Counted from the stretch's first letter, positions 32,691 to 42,290 are shown. The stretch is DNA of 64,000 nt from Bin127 sp965203505 (GCA_965203505.1 OZ241880.1:1426001-1490000), one strand, 5' to 3'. Notes: a model not told the origin generated them from the letters alone. A program made the numbers and translations.

Positions 32691-32878
32691 TTCACGTAGA
32701 CGCTACTCTGGCAGGCGATTGTAAACGACACGTGATTTTCAGGCGCAAATGATGTACGACGTGGCAAACACTTGCGAATATCATTACGATAAGGGGCGTG
32801 ACGAATTCGGGGCATAACACCGATGTTAAGGCGCGGTTCCATCAAAGCTGTATTCGGGAAAGAGAACATCCACTGAAC

Positions 32879-34618
32879 ATGTCGGAAAATCAAAGCCAGG
32901 ACTTCGTGATTCGATTCGCTGGTGAAGGCGGTCAGGGTCTAGTCACTTCCGCCGACGCTATGGCTAGAGCGGCGGCAAACGCCGGGTATTTCGTTTCTAC
33001 CTTTTCTACCTTTCCGTCGCAGATCATGGGCGGTCCTGCTTCATCTCAAGTCCGGATCTCGACGACCCCGGTGCTAAGTTCAGGCGATGATGTTGACGTT
33101 TTGGTGGCGTTGGATGAGTACGCGTACAACGCTCACCGTGAGGATTTATCAGACAACGGTGTCGCGATTTACAACTCTGGCGAATTCCAATTGCCGGGTG
33201 GTGGTCAATATTTCGGCATCGACGCCGACGAATTGGCAAAATCCACGGGCAACACGCGGGCCGCCAACATGGTTACGATAGGCGCGGTCGCTGACCTGAT
33301 CGGATTCTCGCTCGAAGAGATTGATGCGTTCATTACCGCTCGATTCACAAGAGGAAGACCAGGCGACGAGGAGATCATCGAATCGAACAAGGTAGCGATC
33401 CGATTGGGTGTCGATGTCGCTGAGAGCAGCGGATTTTCGGTCGGCACTTTGGCACCCCCGGTGCCACCCGACTACGACCAGATAATGATTACAGGCAACG
33501 CCGCGCTCGCTCTGGGAGCGGTCACCGCGGGCGTGGATTTTTATGTCGGATATCCAATCTCGCCGGCAACCACCATTTTGGTTTGGATGGAGCAGAACCT
33601 CGTAGGAAAGGGGCGTTTCGCGCACCAAGTTTCTTCGGAGATCGAGGCGATCAGCGCAATAGTGGGCGCGGGCTATGCCGGGAAGAAATCGATGACAGCG
33701 ACGGCAGGTCCTGGCCTTTCGCTGATGGGTGAGGGGATTGGATTGGCGTGGATGGCAGAGATACCTTGTGTAGTTGTTGACGTTCAACGCGGCGGCCCTT
33801 CAACTGGATTGCCGACGAAGTCTGAGCAAAGCGACCTGATGACGTGTCTTCATCCCGGCCACGGCGATGTGAGCATACCGGTGTTGGCGCCTGGTTCGGT
33901 CGAGGAATGTTTCGATGCTGGCGCACTCGGAGTCAATTGGGCCGAACGATATCAGGGACCAGTGATCGTGATGAGCGAGTTCGGTCAGGCGGAAAAGGGC
34001 GAGAACATACAGAAGCCCGATTTGAGTGCGGTGAGCGTCGAACGCAGGTCGGTGTACAACGGAAGCAATGGCTACGCGCGGTATGAATCGTGGGGTGAAA
34101 ACGGACTATCGCCGATGCCGATCCCGGGCGGTCCCGGCGCGTATGTAGCCAATGGCTCTGAGCACGATGAGATTGGCGACACGACGCATCTGCCTCGCCA
34201 TCACGTCCGACTCACCGAACGCAGGTTCAAGAAGCTTGAGCTACTCAACGACGCTCACTTCGAAATCGAAGACGAGGGTGCCACGGCGATGATCATGTCT
34301 TGGGGATCATCCAAAGGCCCGGCGCGTGAGGCGTACGAACGCCTGAAAGCGGATGGTGTTGATGTCGGATGGCTCTATTCGATGGCGTTGAATCCGTTAC
34401 CGGATGAAATGAAAGAAGCGCTCTCAAGAGCAAACTTGGTGATCGTCCCTGAACTCAATTTCATGGGTCAGTGGTCGGCCGTGCTTCGACAACATGGTTA
34501 CCGAGCAGAATCGATAACGCAGTACACAGGACTACCATTCAAACCGGCGACGCTGGTAGATCGGATTGCGGCGCGTGTCGCAGAACTGCGTGCAGAGAAA
34601 GGAATGGTTCTAGCGTGA
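32879..34618 (+). CDS. korA: 2-oxoacid:ferredoxin oxidoreductase, fused gamma-alpha subunit
   Basis: 579 residues from ATG 32879; an in-frame GTG at 32798 gives a longer but unsupported form. Residues 1-190 are the gamma domain (FAGEGGQGLVTSADAMARAA, TFPSQIMGGPASSQVRIS). The rest is the alpha domain (GNAALALGAVTAGVDFYVGYPISPATTI, SEIEAISAIVGAGYAGKKSMTATAGPGLSLM). The enzyme oxidatively decarboxylates a 2-oxoacid, commonly 2-oxoglutarate, to the acyl-CoA with reduction of ferredoxin, and is reversible. Its stop overlaps the beta-subunit start (GTGA), coupling translation. Confidence 0.92.
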   Translation: MSENQSQDFVIRFAGEGGQGLVTSADAMARAAANAGYFVSTFSTFPSQIMGGPASSQVRISTTPVLSSGDDVDVLVALDEYAYNAHREDLSDNGVAIYNSGEFQLPGGGQYFGIDADELAKSTGNTRAANMVTIGAVADLIGFSLEEIDAFITARFTRGRPGDEEIIESNKVAIRLGVDVAESSGFSVGTLAPPVPPDYDQIMITGNAALALGAVTAGVDFYVGYPISPATTILVWMEQNLVGKGRFAHQVSSEIEAISAIVGAGYAGKKSMTATAGPGLSLMGEGIGLAWMAEIPCVVVDVQRGGPSTGLPTKSEQSDLMTCLHPGHGDVSIPVLAPGSVEECFDAGALGVNWAERYQGPVIVMSEFGQAEKGENIQKPDLSAVSVERRSVYNGSNGYARYESWGENGLSPMPIPGGPGAYVANGSEHDEIGDTTHLPRHHVRLTERRFKKLELLNDAHFEIEDEGATAMIMSWGSSKGPAREAYERLKADGVDVGWLYSMALNPLPDEMKEALSRANLVIVPELNFMGQWSAVLRQHGYRAESITQYTGLPFKPATLVDRIAARVAELRAEKGMVLA

Positions 34619-35478
34619 GCAAGCGGAACCCGGAATACGACTTCGTTTGGTGCCCGGGGTGCGGCGACTTTGGAGTCCGACGGGCTATCGAGTGGGCCCT
34701 CGAAAGGCACGTGGCCGAACACGAAATACCGCAGTCCAACTATGTCATTGTCGCCGGAATCGGTTGCTCCGGCAACATGGTCCATCTGATGGAAGGTGAC
34801 CAACCTTTCGGACTGCATGGAATTCACGGACGCACCCTCCCGTTGTCCTTCGGCGTGAAAATGGGCAGGCCTGATTTGCAGACAGTCGTCGTCGCTGGTG
34901 ATGGTGATTTCTTGGCGATCGGTGGCGAACACATCGGACCCGCCGCCGCGCGCAACGTCGATGTCACGTGCGTGGTGATGGATAACGGCGTCTACGGCCT
35001 GACCAAAGGGCAATCGTCTCCAACTACTGAAATGGGGATGACGACAAGTTCGACGCCTTACGGCAAAATCGAGGCTCAGATGATGCCGTTGAAGTACTAC
35101 ATGACGATCGGTGTCTCGTACATCGCGTCTCACTACTCGAGCAAACCGCGTGATCTCGCCAATTTCATTCAGGACGCGATGAACCACAAAGGGTTCTCGA
35201 TCGTACATGTGCAATCGCCTTGCACAACTTACAACGACACGTACGACATCCTCAAGGGAAATCGGCGTAAAGGCATACCGGGAATAGCATGGGAAATCCC
35301 GGAAGATCACGACCCCACGAGTAGGCAATCCGCCGAAGATGTTTTGGACCAGCCAGGGATACCGCTGGGTCTCATCTACAAAGAAGATCGACCAACTCTC
35401 CAGGATCGCGTCGACGAAATCGCGGACGCGCACCCAGCGCGATCTCCGTCGGACCTCCTCGCTACCTACGCTCTTTAA
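34615..35478 (+). CDS. korB: 2-oxoacid:ferredoxin oxidoreductase, beta subunit
   Basis: 287 residues starting at GTG 34615, which overlaps the alpha stop by 4 bp. Thiamine-diphosphate binding elements are clear: WCPGCGDFGVRRAIEWAL, GIGCSGNMV, HGRTLPLSFGVKM, GDGDFLAIGGEH and VVMDNGVYGLTKGQSSPT. CPGCG is one of the cluster ligand motifs. It completes the two-subunit KorAB-type enzyme. Substrate could be 2-oxoglutarate or pyruvate; KorAB is favoured by the fused gamma-alpha layout. Confidence 0.92.
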   Translation: MSKRNPEYDFVWCPGCGDFGVRRAIEWALERHVAEHEIPQSNYVIVAGIGCSGNMVHLMEGDQPFGLHGIHGRTLPLSFGVKMGRPDLQTVVVAGDGDFLAIGGEHIGPAAARNVDVTCVVMDNGVYGLTKGQSSPTTEMGMTTSSTPYGKIEAQMMPLKYYMTIGVSYIASHYSSKPRDLANFIQDAMNHKGFSIVHVQSPCTTYNDTYDILKGNRRKGIPGIAWEIPEDHDPTSRQSAEDVLDQPGIPLGLIYKEDRPTLQDRVDEIADAHPARSPSDLLATYAL

Positions 35479-35539
35479 CTTGCGAATCGCGAGGTGAGTG
35501 TAGCCAAGAGTAATCTTCGAATCCGCCGTAGCCAAGACG

Positions 35540-37048
35540 ATGCCAGATCGCCCCAACGTTTTGCTGATCTGCACGGATCAGCAACGGCGCGATACGATGG
35601 CGTGTTACGGGAACGATTTCGTTCAATCTCCGAACGTCAACGCGCTCGCTGACGAGAGTTTCGTATTCGAAAACTGCTACGTCACCGTGGCGGTCTGTTC
35701 GCCCGCGCGCGCTTCACTGCTAACCGGCTTGTACCCGCACACCGCTGGTGTGATCAAAAACAGCGTGCCGCTGCCAGAGAGTTCTCCTTCGATCGCCGAA
35801 CTTGCACCCGTGGAATATCGCACGGCGAAGTTCGGCAAGTGGCACCTTGGAAACGATCTCGTCCCTCAACACGGTTTTGACGATTGGGTTGCGACCGAAG
35901 ACGAACATGAATCTAACCCCACGCACACTCGCCGCGAAGATCGGTTTCGGCACTCAGAGTATTTCGAGTTTTTGAGTGCGCGCGGTTACGTGCCACACGA
36001 GCGTACAGACGGCGGTTACGCGTTCTCGCAGCAGCAGCGGAGCATGTTGCCGGAAGAGCACACGATGTCCACCTTCCTCGGCGACAATGTCGCTGATTTC
36101 ATCCGGCGGAACACTGCTGAACCGTGGTTGATGTGCGCGATGTTCTTCGAGCCGCATCCTCCGTACAACGGTCCATTCAACGACATGTACGATCCGGACG
36201 ATGTCCCGGTTGGACCGAATTTCCTTAGGATGCCGGATCAGAACACGCCTTTATGGCACCGTCGGAGGGCGGCACATCATCTGAACGGACATGCCAGCGA
36301 CCGCTTCCGAGTCAGCGATGAGTCTTCACCATCTCTGGATGTCGGCGCGGAGTCACGTCCGCTCGCAACTGAGAGCGACTGGCGAGCGCTTCGGGCTAGA
36401 TACTTGGGCCTGGTGACTTTGATGGATCGAGGCGTTGGGAAAGTGCTTGATGCCCTTGAAGAGAGCGGCCAAGCCGATAGAACGATCGTCGTGTTCACCA
36501 GCGACCACGGCGATGGCGTCGGCGACCGCGGCATGTTGGGCACGAAACGGGCGTTTTACGAGGAGATCGCGGGCGTTCCACTTCTGATGCGCGTGCCGTG
36601 GCTGAACCATTCTCAAAAGCGCATCAGAGGGAGCATTGGCCACGTAGACATAGTTCCAACGCTGTTGGAGTTGATGGGGACTAAGTCGTCAGAAATGCCT
36701 GCGCATCTTCAAGGCACTAGCCGCACCGACGTGCTCGAAGGCCGGGCAGAGTTGTGCGACGACGTTTTCATGCAGTGGTACGAGCATTCGCCGACGGTCC
36801 CACTGGGAGACGACGACATAGAGCGAATGTCGCAGGTTTCTTGGCGTTCGGTTGTGACCTCTGACCGCTGGAAACTCAATCTAAGCCCGGGTGATCAATG
36901 CGAGCTCTACGATTTGACCGCGGATCCGCATGAAATGCGCAACCGGTTCGATGATCCAGAATGTCGAGATCGCGTGCGCGACATGACGGCACGGATTAGG
37001 ATCTGGCAACAATCGGTGGACGACGATTTGATTCTGCCGGCAGTTTAG
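35540..37048 (+). CDS. Type I sulfatase (formylglycine-dependent)
   Basis: 502 residues. Metal-binding start NVLLICTDQQRRDTMACYGN. The sulfatase signature CSPARASLLTG has Cys53 as the residue converted to formylglycine. Further motifs are KFGKWHLG and the metal site TIVVFTSDHGDGVGDRGM. No signal peptide, so a cytoplasmic sulfatase or phosphodiesterase of the choline-sulfatase-like branch. Substrate unknown; marine sulfated organics are plausible. A maturation enzyme is not in the window. The gene converges with plsY, overlapping its end by 4 bp. Confidence 0.9.
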   Translation: MPDRPNVLLICTDQQRRDTMACYGNDFVQSPNVNALADESFVFENCYVTVAVCSPARASLLTGLYPHTAGVIKNSVPLPESSPSIAELAPVEYRTAKFGKWHLGNDLVPQHGFDDWVATEDEHESNPTHTRREDRFRHSEYFEFLSARGYVPHERTDGGYAFSQQQRSMLPEEHTMSTFLGDNVADFIRRNTAEPWLMCAMFFEPHPPYNGPFNDMYDPDDVPVGPNFLRMPDQNTPLWHRRRAAHHLNGHASDRFRVSDESSPSLDVGAESRPLATESDWRALRARYLGLVTLMDRGVGKVLDALEESGQADRTIVVFTSDHGDGVGDRGMLGTKRAFYEEIAGVPLLMRVPWLNHSQKRIRGSIGHVDIVPTLLELMGTKSSEMPAHLQGTSRTDVLEGRAELCDDVFMQWYEHSPTVPLGDDDIERMSQVSWRSVVTSDRWKLNLSPGDQCELYDLTADPHEMRNRFDDPECRDRVRDMTARIRIWQQSVDDDLILPAV

Positions 37049-37731
37049 CCTTCGGACTCAGCGGGACGGCGTTCTTCGAGTTCGGAGTTGTCCAGTTCTT
37101 CCTCATCGCTGAATAAACCGGCGTTTCGTTTATGGAACCGTACGCTTTTGAACAGCACAGCGAGGGCGAGGCACGAAATTCCCGCGTACAGTAACAGGTG
37201 TTCAAGCCGCTTTTCTGCGGGACCCATTATGGCGATAGTCAGCAACAATACTCCCCAACCAGTGACCCCGGCTTGCAGCGAAGGGTGTGCGAATTTGTAG
37301 CGAAGAGGCGGGAGGCCGAACATGATCGCTATCATGCTCGCCGGGAGCGCTGCCCATTGGAACATCCCGACCACAAGTCCACCCAAGCTAGCGACGCCAT
37401 CACCGCCCTTGAATTTGGTCATCGGTGAGAACCAGTGACCAAGAATCACCGCAATCGAAGGTAGCAGCAGCCATAGTCCGGTGAGTTCGAAAATGTAGCG
37501 AGACATCTGAATCGTTATGACACCTTTTGCTACATCAATGAGGAAAACCACGAACCCAGTCTTGCGGTTGACGTTTTTCCAAACGTTGGTCGCACCGGCT
37601 TGGCGCGACCCGACGTTAAAGATGTTGATCCCGTGAAAACGCGCTGCCAGATACGCAGCCGGTATCGCACCGAGCAAGAACGCAACCAGCGATGCGTAGG
37701 CGATGTTGATAATGTCTGGACTGGCGCTCAT
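37045..37731 (-). CDS. plsY: PlsY-like glycerol-3-phosphate acyltransferase, divergent motifs
   Basis: 228 residues with the PlsY membrane topology: FLLGAIPAAYLAARF, GSRQAGATNV, FLIDVAKGVI, ILGHWFSPMTKFKGGDGVAS. PlsY transfers an acyl group from acyl-phosphate to glycerol-3-phosphate in membrane lipid synthesis. Each of the three conserved motifs deviates: Ser to Ala in the first, GSGN to GSRQ in the second and KGGK to KGGD in the third. The family is clear, but activity is less sure. The C-terminal 30 residues are acidic and extra. Confidence 0.8.
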   Translation of the reverse strand: MSASPDIINIAYASLVAFLLGAIPAAYLAARFHGINIFNVGSRQAGATNVWKNVNRKTGFVVFLIDVAKGVITIQMSRYIFELTGLWLLLPSIAVILGHWFSPMTKFKGGDGVASLGGLVVGMFQWAALPASMIAIMFGLPPLRYKFAHPSLQAGVTGWGVLLLTIAIMGPAEKRLEHLLLYAGISCLALAVLFKSVRFHKRNAGLFSDEEELDNSELEERRPAESEG

Positions 37732-37773
37732 GTCGATTGAGTCTGGATTTTAGCACCGGTTGGTAAACAGAGT

Positions 37774-39045
37774 TTGGCGTCCGACAGCACAGAAATCCGC
37801 AGAAAACGGCCCAATAAGGCAAGGCTAGAAGCTGCACGCCTAAGTCGAACGCTGTCGTCCATCGAACTCCGCAAATTCCTTGTCGGGACCGTCGTTTGGG
37901 GCATCGGAAATCAGATGGTCACGGTCACCCAGACCTATGTGATTTTTGACATTACACGATCGAGTCTCCAACTGGCAATCCTAGGCGCGGCAGTTGTTAC
38001 GGCTTCGATCACCACATCGGTCGTCAGTGGGATTTTGGCTGATCGTTTCAGTCGAAAAACGCTATTGATGTGCGGGTCCGTGATGACTGCGTTTTCAATG
38101 CTGTCAATAGGTTTGCTCCTCATTACCGACAGGGTCGAACCGTGGCACATTCAAGTTGCCGGGGGGATACAGGGATCAGCGCTTGCCCTGGATTGGACGG
38201 CGCGGTTTTCGTTGCTTCCGAACATGGTGCCCCGGAACATCTTGCCTAGAGCTGTCTTTTTCGACAACTCGTTCTTCAATCTCGGTCGCGTGCTCGCCCC
38301 TCTCTTGTGGGGCCTGATCGTTAATGTATGGGGTTATGAGTGGACATATATCGTCATATTCATCGCCATGAGCGTGAATTTCGTCATAGTTGCGTTGTAC
38401 CGTCCCATCGCAACTGCGATCCCAATCGCCCATCAACCGATTTGGCACGACATCGTCGAAATCACAGGCGTTGTACGAAGGAACGCGATCCTTACAGGCA
38501 ACCTGACGTTCACCTTTGTGAACGCGTTGTTGATGGGTGGTTTCATCTACCTGCTGACCCCGATATCACGAGAGGTTTACAACGTCGGGGCTGGTGAGTA
38601 CAGCCAACTATTCGCATCCGTCGGAATAGGGGCGTTCGTTGGCGGGCTGTACCTGGGTTTGAGCGGCGGGTTTAGACGTACCGGGATCGCGTTGTTGACA
38701 TCCAACTTGTTTACAGCGGCCAGCGCTATCGCATTCGCAGTTTTTGCCAGCTTGTATTTTGGCTATACATTCGCATTCCTGTTCGGACTGATTAACGCGA
38801 TCCACATCGGACTGGGTTCGATCGCACTCCAGATGGCGATTACTGACAATGTGAGAGGGCGATTGGCTGGCGTATACGAACTGGCTTGGGGAGGATTCCC
38901 TGCCGGAGGATTCGTATTCGGCGCGATGGCGAACGGACTGGGCCCGTCGACTTCGCTGATCATCGGATGCGCATTCGTCGTCGTTGTTACGTGCGCGATC
39001 GGGGTGCTCAATCCTCAATTGCGACGACTCCGAATGCGGGTTTGA
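37774..39045 (+). CDS. MFS transporter, EntS-like drug/siderophore exporter family
   Basis: 423 residues from TTG 37774, twelve predicted helices. The loop motif ILADRFSRKTLLMCG after helix 2 is the MFS signature. Further blocks (LDWTARFSLLPNMVPR, AVFFDNSFFNLGRVLAPLLWG) fit the EntS/MFS_3 branch. Likely a proton-driven exporter; substrate unknown. It ends 18 bp from the convergent ccmE gene. Confidence 0.88.
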   Translation: MASDSTEIRRKRPNKARLEAARLSRTLSSIELRKFLVGTVVWGIGNQMVTVTQTYVIFDITRSSLQLAILGAAVVTASITTSVVSGILADRFSRKTLLMCGSVMTAFSMLSIGLLLITDRVEPWHIQVAGGIQGSALALDWTARFSLLPNMVPRNILPRAVFFDNSFFNLGRVLAPLLWGLIVNVWGYEWTYIVIFIAMSVNFVIVALYRPIATAIPIAHQPIWHDIVEITGVVRRNAILTGNLTFTFVNALLMGGFIYLLTPISREVYNVGAGEYSQLFASVGIGAFVGGLYLGLSGGFRRTGIALLTSNLFTAASAIAFAVFASLYFGYTFAFLFGLINAIHIGLGSIALQMAITDNVRGRLAGVYELAWGGFPAGGFVFGAMANGLGPSTSLIIGCAFVVVVTCAIGVLNPQLRRLRMRV

Positions 39046-39062
39046 CGACGTAAGGCAGCAGG

Positions 39063-39611
39063 TTAAGCGTCGGGCTCCGCGTCGAAATAATCGGGTTGAT
39101 AGGGCGGAGGTTCGAGTTGACCATCCAATTCCATCTGTTCCTGTTCGGTCAGATACTTAGATGGACACCTGACGGTCAACATTTCCGCTTGTAGCACGCC
39201 GTCTGAACCCATCGTGCCGTTCAGGATGATCTCGGAATGGTCGTTGAAGAAGACTTGACCGACTTCGCCAGCGTAGACGACAGGCAGTTCGACCGAGCCG
39301 TGTTCGTCTTTGAGACGGAAATTGGCGGTTACACCATCCGGCGACTTGATGTACGAACCCGGAACCAGCTTGCCCAACACGCCGACGGTATCGCCTTCGT
39401 TTTGGGCTCGAATATTGACCGCGTCCTCGACACTGAGAAACTCGACCGTCGCTTCGTTGAATGCGATTATGGCGAGGTAAACGATGCCCACTAAAAACAG
39501 GACAGCGACCGCGGCGATCCGCGCCTTGCCGCTCAAAAGTACTGTCGATTTAGCTTGGCTGGTCGAAGGCGATGATGAACGTTCGACGTTTTGATGTTCG
39601 GAAGCGGCCAT
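39063..39611 (-). CDS. ccmE: Cytochrome c maturation protein CcmE, Cys-type
   Basis: 182 residues. A single N-terminal helix (RIAAVAVLFLVGIVYLAII) is followed by the periplasmic OB-fold: GVLGKLVPGSYIKSPDG, NFRLKDEHGSVELPVVYAG, NDHSEIILNGTM. CcmE carries haem from the CcmABCD exporter to the ligase. The canonical haem-linking His is replaced by Cys149 in RCPSKY, i.e. the CxxxY form known from Desulfovibrio and archaea. The tail is acidic and Pro/Tyr-rich. Last gene of the ccm operon; its start abuts the stop of the previous gene. Confidence 0.9.
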   Translation of the reverse strand: MAASEHQNVERSSSPSTSQAKSTVLLSGKARIAAVAVLFLVGIVYLAIIAFNEATVEFLSVEDAVNIRAQNEGDTVGVLGKLVPGSYIKSPDGVTANFRLKDEHGSVELPVVYAGEVGQVFFNDHSEIILNGTMGSDGVLQAEMLTVRCPSKYLTEQEQMELDGQLEPPPYQPDYFDAEPDA

Positions 39612-40138
39612 CAGGATTGATTGTCTTCATTGTCGCCGCGCAACCGGTCTAATTCGAATGCGAGAGTTCGCTGACGTACGCCGAGATATACGACGTATGC
39701 GGCTATCCCGACCCATGCAATCGCGACGACAGCGAACAAGTAACCCAGATTTGATGACACGTCTTTGGATTCGGCTTGCACAATCGAAGTGGCGACGCCA
39801 CCGCCGTCTGATTGGACAGAGATCTGGGCGAGCCGGTTCTGTTGATCTCTTAATCTTGTCGCTGCTTCACTTGGATCATTCCCCAAATCGGATACCCACC
39901 GCTCGCCTACACGATTTTCTAATCCGAACGATGTCGAAGACGAGACCGTGAACTGTTGGACACTCCCATCGCCACTCAATATCGAAAACCCAGTCAACGC
40001 GCTTTCGTCCGAGGTTTCTACGTCGGTGACCACGCCTGTGACAATCCCCGGAGATTGAGCTGATACAAAGCTTGACAACCCCAAAGTCAGCGCCAAGACG
40101 ATCGGCAATGCCAATGTCGCAATTGAGTTAATTTTCAT
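39611..40138 (-). CDS. Secreted-domain protein with CcmD-like C-terminal helix
   Basis: 175 residues. A signal peptide (LALPIVLALTLGLSSFVSAQ) is followed by a beta-rich exported domain (GIVTGVVTDVETSDES, FSILSGDGSVQQFTVSS) and a coil-like segment. Then comes one membrane helix (LGYLFAVVAIAWVGIAAYVVYL) ending in RQRTLAFELDRLR, which matches the tiny CcmD subunit in sequence style and position. CcmD links CcmE to the CcmABC exporter. Here it would be fused to an extracytoplasmic domain. It lies between ccmC and ccmE, overlapping both starts and stops. The CcmD assignment rests on context and the last 40 residues. Confidence 0.65.
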   Translation of the reverse strand: MKINSIATLALPIVLALTLGLSSFVSAQSPGIVTGVVTDVETSDESALTGFSILSGDGSVQQFTVSSSTSFGLENRVGERWVSDLGNDPSEAATRLRDQQNRLAQISVQSDGGGVATSIVQAESKDVSSNLGYLFAVVAIAWVGIAAYVVYLGVRQRTLAFELDRLRGDNEDNQS

Positions 40139-40851
40139 GAACCAGCGCTCGCAGTGGATCTTGAGGCTTGAAACTTAAGGACTTCGTATTCGCTTTCCAT
40201 CCTCGCAAGTCCGAGCCGCGCAACCAGCAGTGAGAAAAACAGGAAGGTGAAAGCGACCACGCTGACCAGTAGCGTGAGGCCAATCTCGGCCGCAATCAAG
40301 TTCTCTTCTTCGGCGATTGGTCCAACCACCAGCGGCGGGTGTGCTTCTTGCCACAACACGGATGCGTAGTAGATGATCGGCGTATCGATCGCTCCGATGA
40401 CGGCGATGATCGCTGATAGCCGCATCCTTTGGTCGCCGGGCGGGAAATAGGCCCTGAACATCAGATAGGCGACGTAGATGAAGAAAAGGATCAACGCCGT
40501 CGTGAGTTTGGCTTCTCCAGTCCACCAGACTTCCCAAACCGGTTTCGCCCAGACCATGCCGGATATCAGCATGATCGCACCGAACATCACGCCTACCTCC
40601 GCCATCGAGACTGCCAATCGGTCCCACTTCTCGTTCTTCGTCACCAAATATAGGACGCTCGCAACCGCGACACCTACGATTGCAACCATGCTGACCCACG
40701 CGGTCGGGACGTGGATGTAAAGGATCCGCTGCACGACGCCTTGGTTGATGTCTGTGGGAACCCACACAAACATCATCCAAAGAGCGAAACCCACGGTAAC
40801 CAAGGTCGCGACGTGCAACACTGTTTGTGCGTTGATCTTGGGAAATCCCAT
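40135..40851 (-). CDS. ccmC: Haem exporter/handling protein CcmC
   Basis: 238 residues, six helices. It has the tryptophan-rich WWD-type segment (GMVWAKPVWEVWWTGEAKLTT) that presents haem, and flanking conserved His residues (IHVPTAWVS and EAHPP). CcmC loads haem onto CcmE outside the membrane. Overlaps the CcmD-like gene by 4 bp, so translation is coupled. Confidence 0.92.
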   Translation of the reverse strand: MGFPKINAQTVLHVATLVTVGFALWMMFVWVPTDINQGVVQRILYIHVPTAWVSMVAIVGVAVASVLYLVTKNEKWDRLAVSMAEVGVMFGAIMLISGMVWAKPVWEVWWTGEAKLTTALILFFIYVAYLMFRAYFPPGDQRMRLSAIIAVIGAIDTPIIYYASVLWQEAHPPLVVGPIAEEENLIAAEIGLTLLVSVVAFTFLFFSLLVARLGLARMESEYEVLKFQASRSTASAGS

Positions 40852-40956
40852 CAGGAATAGACGGTAAGAGTTGGCGATATTTGCCGCGTCGTCGCAACCA
40901 TCAATTGTATTGCCACGAGGTAAGGATTCATAGTGTCAACAAGGTCAAGGCAGGGT

Positions 40957-41631
40957 TCAATCATCGAGAACGAAACCGAACAGGAGCGCAGACGCCGTGA
41001 TGAATACAACGTCGTAAACGATTGCGAGTTGTATCCAGGGCAATGAAGCTGACCAAGCTTCATCGGTCGCCGCCGCAGATGTGACCTGAATGGCCGCGAA
41101 TAGCAAGGGCGCGACCGTGGGCAAGAACAACATGGGTAGCAATACCTCGCGCGCTCTGACGCGGTACGTCAGACTCGAGAAGAGCGTTCCAACTGCGGAG
41201 AAACCGAAAGTTGCCAGCAATGCGACAAGCATGATCTCGGCTCGAAACACCGGAAGGTTAAACATGAACGTGAAAACCACGAACACGATCGATGTCGCAA
41301 TGGCCAAGAAGACAAATGTGCCCAACCACTTTCCGATGAACACGAGATCGCGAGATATGGGCGCCATCATCAACGCACCCACCGCGTCGTTCTCCAGTTC
41401 GTGAGATGTTGATCGCGTCAATCCCACTACGCCCGCAAACGTGATTGCAGCCCAAAGTACCCCCGGACCCGTCTCGACTGCCTTCCGCGCGGTGGGTTCG
41501 ATCGCGATCGCGAATATCGCGATGACGAGGGAAGCGAACATCACGATCGCGACCGCAACGTCGCGATTGCGCGCTTCGATACGTAACTCTTTGAGCGTGA
41601 GCGCCCAGATTATCGACAGAGCGGCGGTCAA
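40957..41631 (-). CDS. ccmB: Haem ABC exporter permease CcmB
   Basis: 224 residues, six helices: ALTLKELRIEARNRDVAVA (typical cytoplasmic start), VLWAAITFAGVVGLTRS, and LVFIGKWLGTFVFLA in the middle. Works with CcmA as the ABC part of the CcmABC(D) complex. Ends 105 bp before ccmC; that gap shows no gene. Confidence 0.92.
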   Translation of the reverse strand: MTAALSIIWALTLKELRIEARNRDVAVAIVMFASLVIAIFAIAIEPTARKAVETGPGVLWAAITFAGVVGLTRSTSHELENDAVGALMMAPISRDLVFIGKWLGTFVFLAIATSIVFVVFTFMFNLPVFRAEIMLVALLATFGFSAVGTLFSSLTYRVRAREVLLPMLFLPTVAPLLFAAIQVTSAAATDEAWSASLPWIQLAIVYDVVFITASALLFGFVLDD

Positions 41632-41647
41632 TCGATCATCAATTCGT

Positions 41648-42290
41648 CTACGCGTTTTCCAATTGGCCGGAGTTCATCGTAAATACGGTTTCCGCGACCC
41701 CAGCGACGAAATCGGAACTGTGCGTCGCGATCAGTACGGCTCGTTGATTCACTCGCCAGTCCTCAATGACCTCAGCGAGAACATGCATGGAAGATTCGTC
41801 GAGTCCGGTTTCAGGTTCGTCCAGCAACAGGAGTGCGGGAGTGTGGATAATCGACCTGGCTATTGACACTCTTTTTCGGTAACCGTGCGACAGTCTGCGC
41901 ACGCGCTCATCCATCCGAGCATTGAGTTGCAACCGTGAAGTGACGCGTTCGACTCGCTCTTCATGATCCTCAAGTTGGCACAACTTGGCGAATAGCGAGA
42001 GGTTTTCCCGGATTGTGAGGTCTGAGTAGAGCATCGGCGCATGCATCACTGATCCGATGTGTCTTCGCGAATCGGCCGCGTTTTTGAGCGCGTCGACGCC
42101 ATTGACCGATATGTCACCGGATGAGGGGCTGGTCAGCGTAGCAGCGATACGGAGCAGCGTGGATTTTCCCGAACCGTTAGGCCCTTGGATTGCAACGACC
42201 TCGCCCGCGTGAACCTCGAGGTCAATACCGTCAAGGACCGTCGCCGCGCCGTATCGCTTATAAACACCTTCGACGCGTAAAACGGGCCAC
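41648..42290 (-). CDS. ccmA: Haem ABC exporter ATPase CcmA (start unresolved, possible 1-nt frameshift)
   Basis: The frame encodes a full CcmA: VEGVYKRYGAATVLDGIDL, Walker A GPNGSGKST, signature LSHGYRKRVSIARS and Walker B LLLLDEPETGLD. No ATG, GTG or TTG lies in this frame between the preceding in-frame stop and Walker A. The first is a GTG at 42049, already past the P-loop. A GTG at 42290 would give MARLRVEGVYKRYG if one base of the run of four A (42279-42282, plus strand) were removed. Alternatively an unusual ATC start at 42328 may be used. About 214 residues, normal for CcmA. Sixteen bp before ccmB. Confidence 0.75.

Noticed and set aside
34498..35574. 358-codon minus-strand frame across korB
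   Set aside because: Fully antisense to a well-conserved korB; no recognisable domain.
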